NCBI GenBank assembly: GCA_030656435.1
Contig: JAUSOA010000191.1
Coordinates: forward strand, 1-5,643
From: Acholeplasmataceae bacterium
GTDB lineage: Bacteria > Bacillota_I > Bacilli_A > Acholeplasmatales > Acholeplasmataceae
Direction of reading: 5' to 3'
Length of the DNA: 5,643 nt
Shown one piece after another: positions 1-5,643 of this stretch. The position numbers and the translations under genes were made by a program. The first letter of the stretch is position 1. The number at the start of each line of letters is the position of its first letter. The notes under the pieces were generated by a model. It was given only the letters and a program-made list of their open reading frames with translations. It made no database searches and had not been told where the DNA came from.

Positions 1-504
1 ATCGAACTTTCTATTGACATTCAAGAAGATATAAAGATAATGATTCAAGACAATGGAAGAGGAATGTCAAAAGATATTTTAAAAATGGCGACATCTCCAT
101 TCTATACAACAAGAAAAACAAGAAGAGTTGGATTAGGTCTATCTTTCCTAAAAATGCTTGCTGAACAGACAGAAGGAACCTTTCACATCAAATCAAAGGA
201 AAATGTTGGGACTACTATTGAAATGACTTTAAATTATATACATCCAGATATGCCTCCATTAGGAAATCTTGGTGAAATGATTTACACATTGACTATCCAT
301 CAGGATGTCACAGAACTATTATTCAATTTCAAGTTTCAGAATCATATTTATCAATACAATTGTTTAGAGATGAAGGATATGTTTGGAGAAACGCTACAAA
401 CCTACTCCATTATGCAGGGACTTATAGAACTGATTAATCAAGAAATACACATAGACGAGGTAAACCATGAAATCACTAGAAGATTTAAAGAAATTACGCG
501 ATGA
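1..504 (+). CDS. GHKL/HATPase-family ATP-binding protein of the hydrogenase operon (partial, 5' end missing)
   Basis: The reading frame is open from the first base, so this is the C-terminal 167 residues of a longer protein; the internal ATG at 40 is not a true start because it lies just before the ATP-binding G1 box. Counting from the first codon of the window, the fragment shows the G1 box DNGRGM (17-22), an F-box-like segment SPFYTTRKT (32-40), the glycine-rich lid VGLGLS (43-48) and a G3-like GTTIEM (70-75). These mark the Bergerat fold of histidine-kinase-type ATPases. About 90 residues follow, beginning HPDMPPLG (81-88), which I recall as typical of ATP-binding proteins encoded beside trimeric [FeFe]-hydrogenases. 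No receiver domain is visible; the N-box and any phospho-acceptor domain would lie upstream. It may correspond to the ATPase-like gene of A. woodii hydCEDBA. Its role (sensor, assembly or regulation) is unknown. It ends with TGA and overlaps the next gene by 38 bases. Confidence 0.88.
   Translation: MELSIDIQEDIKIMIQDNGRGMSKDILKMATSPFYTTRKTRRVGLGLSFLKMLAEQTEGTFHIKSKENVGTTIEMTLNYIHPDMPPLGNLGEMIYTLTIHQDVTELLFNFKFQNHIYQYNCLEMKDMFGETLQTYSIMQGLIELINQEIHIDEVNHEITRRFKEITR
457..461 (+). promoter_or_regulatory. Ribosome binding site of the [2Fe-2S] ferredoxin gene
   Basis: GAGGT lies five bases before the ATG at 467 and inside the end of the ATPase coding region. It supports the 467 start, and so the 38-base overlap, over the later in-frame ATG at 518. 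The N-terminal helix and the lead-in to the first Cys also look like those of family members. Confidence 0.6.
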
Positions 505-835
505 AGCGCTTAAAAAAATGACTGTGCGCTACACAAAAGATGGATATAGAATCCAAATCGGAATGGGAACATGCGGAATTGCATCAGGTGCAAAGCCGGT
601 TCTTGCTGCATTCCTAGAAGAAATTGAATCACACGAACTGAAAAATGTTACCGTGACTCAAGTGGGTTGCATGGGCGAATGTGCTTATGAGCCAATGGCT
701 GAAATCATTGATATGAATGGTCAGTCCTATGTTTACTGCGGTGTAACGATACCTATGGTTAAGGAAATCATCGAAAAGCATCTTATTAACAATCAACCAC
801 AAACACGTTATCTTTTGACAACGAGAAAGGGCTAG
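467..835 (+). CDS. Thioredoxin-fold (2Fe-2S) ferredoxin domain protein, HydD-like accessory
   Basis: This 122-residue protein resembles the small (2Fe-2S) ferredoxin-domain proteins encoded between the ATPase and hydB in clostridial hydrogenase operons (HydD in the A. woodii naming). An amphipathic N-terminal helix (about 1-20) leads into MGTCGIASGA (33-42), VGCMGEC (66-72) and a final strand VYCGV (89-93), then the helix and tail EKHLINNQP (103-111) that also closes the homologous domain of HydB. The four Cys are C36, C68, C72 and C91. The usual first pair of the NuoE/HydC type, Cys-x4-Cys, is broken because the second position is Gly41. Binding of a [2Fe-2S] cluster is therefore plausible but not assured; C91 could serve as fourth ligand. 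There is no signal peptide or membrane segment, so it is cytoplasmic. It lies within the operon, nine bases before hydB. A role in electron transfer or complex assembly is inference. Confidence 0.85.
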   Translation: MKSLEDLKKLRDEALKKMTVRYTKDGYRIQIGMGTCGIASGAKPVLAAFLEEIESHELKNVTVTQVGCMGECAYEPMAEIIDMNGQSYVYCGVTIPMVKEIIEKHLINNQPQTRYLLTTRKG

Positions 836-837
836 GA
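834..837 (+). promoter_or_regulatory. Ribosome binding site of hydB
   Basis: AGGA overlaps the TAG stop of the upstream ferredoxin gene and sits seven bases before the hydB ATG at 845. Termination of one gene and initiation of the next are thus probably coupled. Confidence 0.5.
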
Positions 838-844
838 AAAACTT

Positions 845-2656
845 ATGCTAGAAAGAATACAAGTCTTGATTTGTGGTGGTACGGGTTGCTTAAGCTCGAA
901 TGCTAATGAAATTAAAAAAACATTTGAAGAGCATCTAGAATTATTGAATATGAAAGATGAAGTTGGGTTAGTCTTGACTGGTTGTTTTGGCTTATGCGAA
1001 AAGGGACCAGTAGTTGTAGTTTATCCAGATGAAACCTTTTATACGCATGTTGCTGTAAAAGATGTTAAAGAAATTTGTGAAGAACATTTTTTAAAGGGAC
1101 GTCCAGTCGAAAGATTAATGGTCAAGAATCCAATCGATAAAACGAAAATCAAAAATATGGGTCAGCTCAAATTCTATGCAAAACAAAAAAGAGTAGCATT
1201 AAGAAATTGTGGAAATATCAACCCGATGATGATTGAAGAATATATCGCTAAGGATGGATATCTTGCTTTAGGGACTATTTTAAGAGAAAAGACTCCACAA
1301 GAAGTTATCGACGAAGTCATTGAATCAGGACTCCGTGGACGTGGTGGTGGAGGATTCTCCACTGGGAAAAAATGGCAGTTTGCTAAAAACTCAGTTTCTG
1401 AACAAAAATATGTGATTTGTAATGCTGACGAGGGCGACCCAGGTGCATTTATGGACCGTGCAGTACTTGAAGGTGATCCACATTCAGTTTTAGAAGCAAT
1501 GGCAATCTGCGGTTATGCCATTGGTGCAAACCAGGGATACATCTATGTTCGCGCAGAATATCCGGTTGCTGTCGAAAGACTAGGCATCGCAATTGCTCAA
1601 GCGAAAGAATTCGGTTTATTAGGAAAAAATCTTTTTGAATCTGATTTTAGCTTTGAAATAGATATAAGATTAGGTGCTGGTGCATTCGTATGTGGTGAAG
1701 AAACAGCATTAATCGCTTCAATCGAAGGTTATCGTGGCATGCCAAGACTCAAACCTCCTTTTCCAGCTGTTCGTGGTCTATGGGGCAAACCAACCAATGT
1801 AAACAATGTGGAAACACTTGCAAATATTCCAGTTATCTTTCTAAAAGGTGCTAAATGGTTCAAATCCATAGGTACTGAAAAATCAAGTGGAACCAAAGTG
1901 TTTGCACTTGGTGGAAAAATAAACAATACAGGACTTGTAGAAGTTCCTATGGGAACAACCATCAGAGAAATCGTTTTTGATATCGGTGGTGGAATCCCAA
2001 ATAAAAGAAAATTTAAGGCAATCCAAACAGGTGGACCATCTGGAGGATGTATTACTGAAGAATTTTTAGATACTCCAATCGATTTTGAAAATCTAACCGC
2101 TTTAGGATCTATGATGGGTTCAGGTGGGATGATTGTTATGGATGAAGACAACTGTATGGTCGATGTTGCAAGATTCTACCTTGACTTCACAGTCGATGAA
2201 TCCTGCGGTAAATGTACACCATGCCGAGAAGGAACCAAACAAATGCGTGATATTTTAAACCGTATTTGTGAGGGTCTAGGAACGATGAAGGATCTTGATG
2301 AACTAGAAAAGCTGGCTCACATGATTCAAGAAACCTCTTTATGTGGCTTGGGTCAAACAGCACCCAATCCAGTTTTATCAACTTTAAAACACTTTAGAGA
2401 TGAATATATCGCACATGTTGTTGATAAAGCATGTCCTGCTGGTGTTTGTCGTGAACTTACCAATTTCTATATTGATGACCATTGTATCGGTTGCACAAAA
2501 TGTGCGAAGAATTGTCCAGTGAACGCGATATCAGGTTGGCCAAAGGAAATTCACACTATCGGCTTAGATATATGCATTCGTTGTGGTGCATGCGTAAAAG
2601 CATGTCCAGTTAACGCTATTTCAACAAGACCGACACATCAGGAGGTAACCAGATGA
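845..2656 (+). CDS. hydB: HydB: NuoF-like FMN/NAD(P)H-binding subunit of electron-bifurcating [FeFe]-hydrogenase
   Basis: This is the 603-residue diaphorase subunit; it exchanges electrons between NAD(P)H and the iron-sulphur chain to HydA and carries the FMN of the bifurcating complex. Domain order: a thioredoxin-like [2Fe-2S] domain (about 1-95; C10, C15, C47, C51); a NuoF core with the glycine-rich nucleotide loop GRGGGGFSTGKKW (165-177) and FMN motif NADEGDPGAFMDR (193-205); a SLBB-like section (about 350-400); the [4Fe-4S] site CGKCTPC (454-460) with C500; a C530/C535 pair that may bind a metal; and a C-terminal double [4Fe-4S] ferredoxin domain (C547, C550, C553, C557 and C577, C580, C583, C587), each half ending CPVNAIS. 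All expected ligands are present and the length is normal for the family. Complex I NuoF lacks the N- and C-terminal additions, which favours HydB. Choice of NADH or NADPH cannot be read with confidence. The TGA stop overlaps the hydA start as ATGA. Confidence 0.96.
   Translation: MLERIQVLICGGTGCLSSNANEIKKTFEEHLELLNMKDEVGLVLTGCFGLCEKGPVVVVYPDETFYTHVAVKDVKEICEEHFLKGRPVERLMVKNPIDKTKIKNMGQLKFYAKQKRVALRNCGNINPMMIEEYIAKDGYLALGTILREKTPQEVIDEVIESGLRGRGGGGFSTGKKWQFAKNSVSEQKYVICNADEGDPGAFMDRAVLEGDPHSVLEAMAICGYAIGANQGYIYVRAEYPVAVERLGIAIAQAKEFGLLGKNLFESDFSFEIDIRLGAGAFVCGEETALIASIEGYRGMPRLKPPFPAVRGLWGKPTNVNNVETLANIPVIFLKGAKWFKSIGTEKSSGTKVFALGGKINNTGLVEVPMGTTIREIVFDIGGGIPNKRKFKAIQTGGPSGGCITEEFLDTPIDFENLTALGSMMGSGGMIVMDEDNCMVDVARFYLDFTVDESCGKCTPCREGTKQMRDILNRICEGLGTMKDLDELEKLAHMIQETSLCGLGQTAPNPVLSTLKHFRDEYIAHVVDKACPAGVCRELTNFYIDDHCIGCTKCAKNCPVNAISGWPKEIHTIGLDICIRCGACVKACPVNAISTRPTHQEVTR
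2640..2646 (+). promoter_or_regulatory. Strong Shine-Dalgarno site of hydA
   Basis: AGGAGGT lies six bases before the hydA ATG at 2653 and within the last codons of hydB. It is the strongest ribosome binding site in the window. Together with the ATGA stop-start overlap it suggests efficient, coupled translation of the two subunits. Confidence 0.8.
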
Positions 2657-4410
2657 TTAAAGATATTCATTTTAAAATAAATGGACGCGATGTAATTGGT
2701 AAATCCGATCAAACTATACTGAAGGTAGCTGAAGAAATCGGAGTTTACATCCCACGTCTTTGTTACTTTCAAGGTATTCACGAGGAAGGCAATTGCCGTG
2801 TATGCTCCGTAAAAATTAACGATCAAAAAAATCTAAAGCCAGCATGTAAGACCTTTGTTGAAGAAGGTATGAATGTTATAACTGATGATTTAGATGTATA
2901 CGAAACTGTTACCATGAATCTTGAGCTTCTTTCTCATAAGCATCACTTTGAATGCTTTAATTGTTCAAGAGAAGATAATTGTGAATTTTTAGATTTACTT
3001 AGAAGATATTCAGTTGAAAATGAACTCACACATCTATATGGCGCACATGATGCACCATCCTATTATTCAGATTCATCGGGTGTAATGACCTTAGATAGCA
3101 GTAAATGTATTCTTTGCGGAAGATGTGTTTCTGCATGTGAAAAATACACAGGACTTGGAATTTTAAACTACAATGAACGTGGCTCAGAAACCTATGTTGG
3201 TCCAGCACTTTTTCATAATTTAGAGGATGCAGGTTGTATTTACTGCGGAAAGTGTATTCAAGCATGTCCAACAGGTGCCTTAAGTGAAAAAGACGATATT
3301 AGACTTGTTGAAATGGCACTTCGTGATCCTAAAAAGAAGATTATCGTTCAAGTTGCTCCATCGATTCGTGCAACACTAGGTGAAGAATTTGGATATCCTG
3401 TTGGAACCAATGTGGAAGGTCAAATGTTTGCTGCACTTCACGCACTTGGAATCGATGAAATTATGGATACCAATTTTACAGCTGACTTAACAATTTTAGA
3501 AGAAGGTACTGAATTCATCAACCGTTTAGAAAATGATGGTCCTTTTCCAATGTTTACCTCATGTTCACCAGGTTGGGTGAATTATTTAGAACTTTATCAT
3601 AAAGAATTTATACCCAATTTATCTTCATGCAAGTCACCTCAACAGATGGCTGGAGCATTAATTAAGACATATTATGCAAAACAAATGGATTTAGATCCTA
3701 AGAATATTGTTTCTCTATCGATTATGCCATGTATCGCTAAAAAAGCAGAAGCGAAAAGAGAAGATATGGGTAGAGACGGTTATAGAGATGTCGATATCGT
3801 ATTAACAACAAGAGAATTAGCAAGACTTATTAAGCGCAGAAAAGTCGATTTTAGAAATTTAGAACCTATGAAGCCATTTGGACTTCTTGCATCCTACACA
3901 GGCGCAGGAAACATATTTGGTGCTACTGGTGGAGTGATGGAAGCAGCCCTAAGAACAGTGACTGAAATACTTGAAGACCATCCAACACCTATCGATTTTA
4001 AAGAAGTCAGAGGAAATCAAGATATCAAAGAAGCGACCTATATGATTAAAGGCAATCCAATCCATATTGCAGTTGTACATGGTGGGTTTGCTATTAAAAC
4101 ATTTATGGAAGATATGATTAAAAACAACAAGAAATATCATTTTGTTGAAATCATGGGTTGTACTGGTGGATGTATTAACGGTGGCGGACAACCTATTGTT
4201 CCTGCTAAAATTTATGAAAAAGTTGATATTCGCTCGATTAGAGCAAGTGTTCTCTATGATATCGATTCAAAATCAGAGCTTAGAAAATCACATTACAATC
4301 CTTTTGTTAAAAAGCTTTACGAAGATTTTTTAGGTCATCCAAATTCACATTTATCTCATGAACTTCTTCACACAACATATAAGAAGAGAGATATCTATAA
4401 AAACATTTAG
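2653..4410 (+). CDS. hydA: HydA: catalytic subunit of group A [FeFe]-hydrogenase, bifurcating type
   Basis: This 585-residue cytoplasmic enzyme interconverts protons and H2 at the H-cluster. Domain order: plant-type [2Fe-2S] (C37, C48, C51, C65); His-ligated [4Fe-4S] with H97, C101, C104, C110; two [4Fe-4S] clusters (C152, C155, C158, C162; C195, C198, C201, C205); H-domain (about 228-515); and small-subunit-like C-terminus (about 520-580, ending in the HELLHT region). This is the M3 layout of Clostridium pasteurianum CpI, without the extra C-terminal cluster domain of Thermotoga HydA. H-cluster motifs are L1 TSCSPGW (302-308), L2 MPCIAKKAE (358-366) and L3 EIMGCTGGCINGGGQP (499-514). Aligned with CpI, the proton path E284, E287, R291, C304, S324 is intact, and C360, C503, C507 match cubane ligands. 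The fourth ligand position is Ser305, which is odd. Pairing with hydB makes an electron-bifurcating HydABC enzyme most likely; direction in vivo cannot be told. The maturation genes are not in the window. Confidence 0.97.
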   Translation: MIKDIHFKINGRDVIGKSDQTILKVAEEIGVYIPRLCYFQGIHEEGNCRVCSVKINDQKNLKPACKTFVEEGMNVITDDLDVYETVTMNLELLSHKHHFECFNCSREDNCEFLDLLRRYSVENELTHLYGAHDAPSYYSDSSGVMTLDSSKCILCGRCVSACEKYTGLGILNYNERGSETYVGPALFHNLEDAGCIYCGKCIQACPTGALSEKDDIRLVEMALRDPKKKIIVQVAPSIRATLGEEFGYPVGTNVEGQMFAALHALGIDEIMDTNFTADLTILEEGTEFINRLENDGPFPMFTSCSPGWVNYLELYHKEFIPNLSSCKSPQQMAGALIKTYYAKQMDLDPKNIVSLSIMPCIAKKAEAKREDMGRDGYRDVDIVLTTRELARLIKRRKVDFRNLEPMKPFGLLASYTGAGNIFGATGGVMEAALRTVTEILEDHPTPIDFKEVRGNQDIKEATYMIKGNPIHIAVVHGGFAIKTFMEDMIKNNKKYHFVEIMGCTGGCINGGGQPIVPAKIYEKVDIRSIRASVLYDIDSKSELRKSHYNPFVKKLYEDFLGHPNSHLSHELLHTTYKKRDIYKNI

Positions 4411-4413
4411 GAG
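4409..4413 (+). promoter_or_regulatory. Ribosome binding site of the ABC substrate-binding lipoprotein gene
   Basis: AGGAG overlaps the hydA TAG stop and lies four bases before the ATG at 4418. It fixes 4418 as the start rather than the in-frame ATG at 4358, which is inside hydA and would put 20 mostly polar residues before an otherwise normal signal peptide. Confidence 0.75.
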
Positions 4414-4417
4414 ACAT

Positions 4418-5320
4418 ATGAAAAAAATACTATTGATCATGCTTATCGTATTTACAATGTTTGGTTGTCAAAAAGCTGATCAACTTAAAATCATTGTTCC
4501 ATTCGGTAGCCCCGAGCTTGCACAACTCTATTTAGAAGATTCAAAGGACTATCAAGTCGATGTCGTTTTTGGACCAGATCCGCTTATTGCTGCATTTGGT
4601 TCCAAATCTCATGATGTGATTTTTGCTCCAACAAACTTAGGAGCAAAAATGTATCAATCAAATGATACATATCAACTTCTCGCAACAGTGATTTGGGGTA
4701 ACTACTTTTTAGTCTCGAGCAAAGCAGAAACATTTGATGTAGCATCACTCAATGGTCAAGAAATTATTGTCTTTGGTCAAAATCAAACTTCAGATATTAT
4801 ACTAAGATATTTGTTTACTGCACTTGAAATTGAGCCTACTATTACCTATATTGATTCTCTTTCTGCTGCTGCAGCTTCATTTATATCATTTCCGAATCAA
4901 ATTGTCTTATTGGCAGAACCAGTCTATTCCAATATTATTCATCAAATGCCATCAACAAAGACTATAGACATACAAGCATTATATCAAGAGGTTTCAGGCT
5001 TTGATTCTTATCCTCAATCTGGTGTTTTTATTAAAAAGGGATTAAGTCAATCCAAGATTGAAAAGATACAAGCAGACCTTATCGATTCAATTCAAAAAAC
5101 CAATGAGAATCCAAGCAAAGCTGCTGATTTAGCGATTTCATTAGGGATGGGTTTACCAAAAGATATTTTAAGTTCAGCTATTATCAATAGTAATATTAGA
5201 TATGTATCCGCTTTAGATTCTAAGGATGCTGTTGAAGCTTATTTTGGACTTATTTTGACTATTAATGGTGCATTAATCGGTGGAAAACTGCCAATAGATT
5301 CGTTTTACTATGGTGATTAA
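4418..5320 (+). CDS. ABC transporter substrate-binding lipoprotein (NMT1/SsuA/ThiY-like class)
   Basis: From the ATG at 4418 this is a 300-residue lipoprotein: a short basic start (MKK), a hydrophobic stretch (4-15), then a lipobox-like MFGC with the lipid-anchored C17. The -3 Met and -2 Phe are less common than Leu-Ala/Ser, so the lipobox is imperfect. The mature part looks like a periplasmic-binding-protein type 2 fold: strand KIIVPFGSPELAQLYL (24-39), a second short strand with GPDPLIAAFGS (52-62), DVIFAPTNLGAKMY (66-79), TVIWGNYFLVS (90-100), the hinge strand GQEIIVFG (113-120) and LLAEPVYS (164-171). Binding proteins of the nitrate/sulfonate/taurine and thiamine-precursor importers share this pattern. 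The substrate cannot be deduced. It begins seven bases after hydA and ends directly against a permease gene, so it is the external receptor of an importer probably transcribed with the hydrogenase. Confidence 0.85.
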   Translation: MKKILLIMLIVFTMFGCQKADQLKIIVPFGSPELAQLYLEDSKDYQVDVVFGPDPLIAAFGSKSHDVIFAPTNLGAKMYQSNDTYQLLATVIWGNYFLVSSKAETFDVASLNGQEIIVFGQNQTSDIILRYLFTALEIEPTITYIDSLSAAAASFISFPNQIVLLAEPVYSNIIHQMPSTKTIDIQALYQEVSGFDSYPQSGVFIKKGLSQSKIEKIQADLIDSIQKTNENPSKAADLAISLGMGLPKDILSSAIINSNIRYVSALDSKDAVEAYFGLILTINGALIGGKLPIDSFYYGD

Positions 5321-5643
5321 ATGAAGAAAACGTTCTGGGTATCAAGTTCATTATTCATATTATTCATGATTTGGGTAATCACATATCAAACCATTGATCA
5401 TCAATTGATTATGCCATCACCCAAATCTGTTTTTCTATCACTTTTTGACTTAATCACTAATTTGAAATCACTTTCTATCATTGGAATGTCTATTTTTAGA
5501 TTAATCTTGTCGATTACACTATCAACCGTGTTAGGTATAATACTCGGAATGCTCTCCGGATTGCATCAAAAAATATCTTGGATAATGAAGCCCTATGTAA
5601 CTATACTTAGAACGATACCAGTTATTTCCATCATTGTTATATT
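5321..5643 (+). CDS. ABC transporter permease, SsuC/TauC/ThiX-like (partial, 3' end missing)
   Basis: The frame opens with ATG immediately after the TAA of the binding-protein gene (zero intergenic bases) and runs off the window after 107 complete codons. A weak GGTGAT in the end of the upstream gene may act as ribosome binding site. Membrane segments are visible at about residues 5-22 and 60-79, with a third beginning near 98. MPSPKSVFLSLFDLI (31-45) matches the LPSP-x-V lead-in of the binding-protein-dependent permease family for sulfonate, nitrate and thiamine precursors, and LRTIPVISIIVI (96-107) is the conserved stretch before the ATPase-contacting EAA loop, which lies beyond the end. 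A gene for the ATPase subunit is expected downstream or nearby. The protein would form the inner-membrane channel fed by the preceding lipoprotein; the substrate is unknown. Confidence 0.88.
   Translation, partial: MKKTFWVSSSLFILFMIWVITYQTIDHQLIMPSPKSVFLSLFDLITNLKSLSIIGMSIFRLILSITLSTVLGIILGMLSGLHQKISWIMKPYVTILRTIPVISIIVI

Noticed and set aside
815..849. TTGACA at 815-820 followed by TATGCT at 844-849 as a promoter for hydB.
   Set aside because: The spacing is 23 bases, too long for a sigma-A promoter, and the second box overlaps the hydB start codon.
1174..1362. Reverse-strand open frame inside hydB.
   Set aside because: Shadow of the well-supported NuoF coding sequence, with no family-like motifs of its own.
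1729..2151. 140-codon reverse-strand open frame inside hydB.
   Set aside because: Low-complexity Pro/Ser/Ile-rich product typical of an antisense shadow; hydB is fully explained on the plus strand.
2513..2623. Near-duplicate DNA encoding CPVNAIS twice as a possible repeat element.
   Set aside because: It reflects the ancient internal duplication of the double [4Fe-4S] ferredoxin domain, not a DNA repeat.
3026..3271. Reverse-strand open frame inside hydA, over the double [4Fe-4S] domain.
   Set aside because: Antisense of conserved Cys codons; no ribosome site or recognisable protein.
4142..4333. Plus-strand 63-codon frame inside the 3' end of hydA.
   Set aside because: Out-of-frame shadow of the conserved L3 motif and C-terminal domain of HydA.
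4358..4417. Earlier in-frame ATG that would extend the binding protein by 20 residues.
   Set aside because: It lies within hydA, lacks a good ribosome site and adds a charged stretch before the signal peptide; the ATG at 4418 has AGGAG at proper spacing.
1..5643. Use of the mycoplasma genetic code (TGA as Trp).
   Set aside because: TGA ends the ATPase gene and hydB at family-consistent points, and conserved Trp positions are encoded by TGG.

Overview
The window is a gene-dense, single-strand stretch of an anaerobic bacterium with low-GC DNA. It carries most of an electron-bifurcating (trimeric-type) [FeFe]-hydrogenase operon, followed without a break by the start of an ABC importer operon. 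AT-rich codon use, strong AGGAGG-type ribosome binding sites, translational overlaps and clostridial-style gene order point to Bacillota or a related low-GC lineage, including non-parasitic Mollicutes relatives. TGA ends two genes here and visible Trp codons are TGG, so the mycoplasma code is not in use. The exact taxon cannot be fixed from this sequence alone.

Layout, all on the plus strand. (1) 1-504 is the 3' part of a GHKL/HATPase-type ATP-binding protein whose 5' end lies outside the window. (2) 467-835 is a small thioredoxin-fold [2Fe-2S] ferredoxin, overlapping the ATPase gene by 38 bases. (3) 845-2656 is hydB, the NuoF-like flavoprotein subunit that binds FMN and NAD(P)H and has a C-terminal double-cluster ferredoxin domain. 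(4) 2653-4410 is hydA, the catalytic [FeFe]-hydrogenase subunit, with a 4-base ATGA overlap with hydB. (5) 4418-5320 is a lipoprotein substrate-binding protein of an ABC importer. (6) 5321 to the window end is the N-terminal part of the matching ABC permease. Only about 16 bases between genes are non-coding, and no terminator or convincing intergenic promoter was seen, so everything probably lies on one transcript.

How the parts work together. In the HydABC family, HydB exchanges electrons with NAD(P)H at FMN, HydA makes or oxidises H2 at the H-cluster while exchanging electrons with ferredoxin, and a NuoE-like HydC completes the complex. HydC is not in the window and would be expected upstream of the ATPase gene. 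The ATPase and small ferredoxin are regular companions of such operons (compare hydCEDBA of Acetobacterium woodii), but their roles are not established.

The most notable observations are: a Ser in the H-cluster L1 motif of HydA (TSCSPGW instead of TSCCPGW) at the position that in the Clostridium pasteurianum enzyme is a cubane-ligand Cys; a Cys elsewhere in the same subdomain at a position that is Ala in that enzyme; and the tight coupling of an ABC importer of unknown substrate to the hydrogenase genes. No CRISPR, RNA gene, mobile element or obviously new defence-type system is present.
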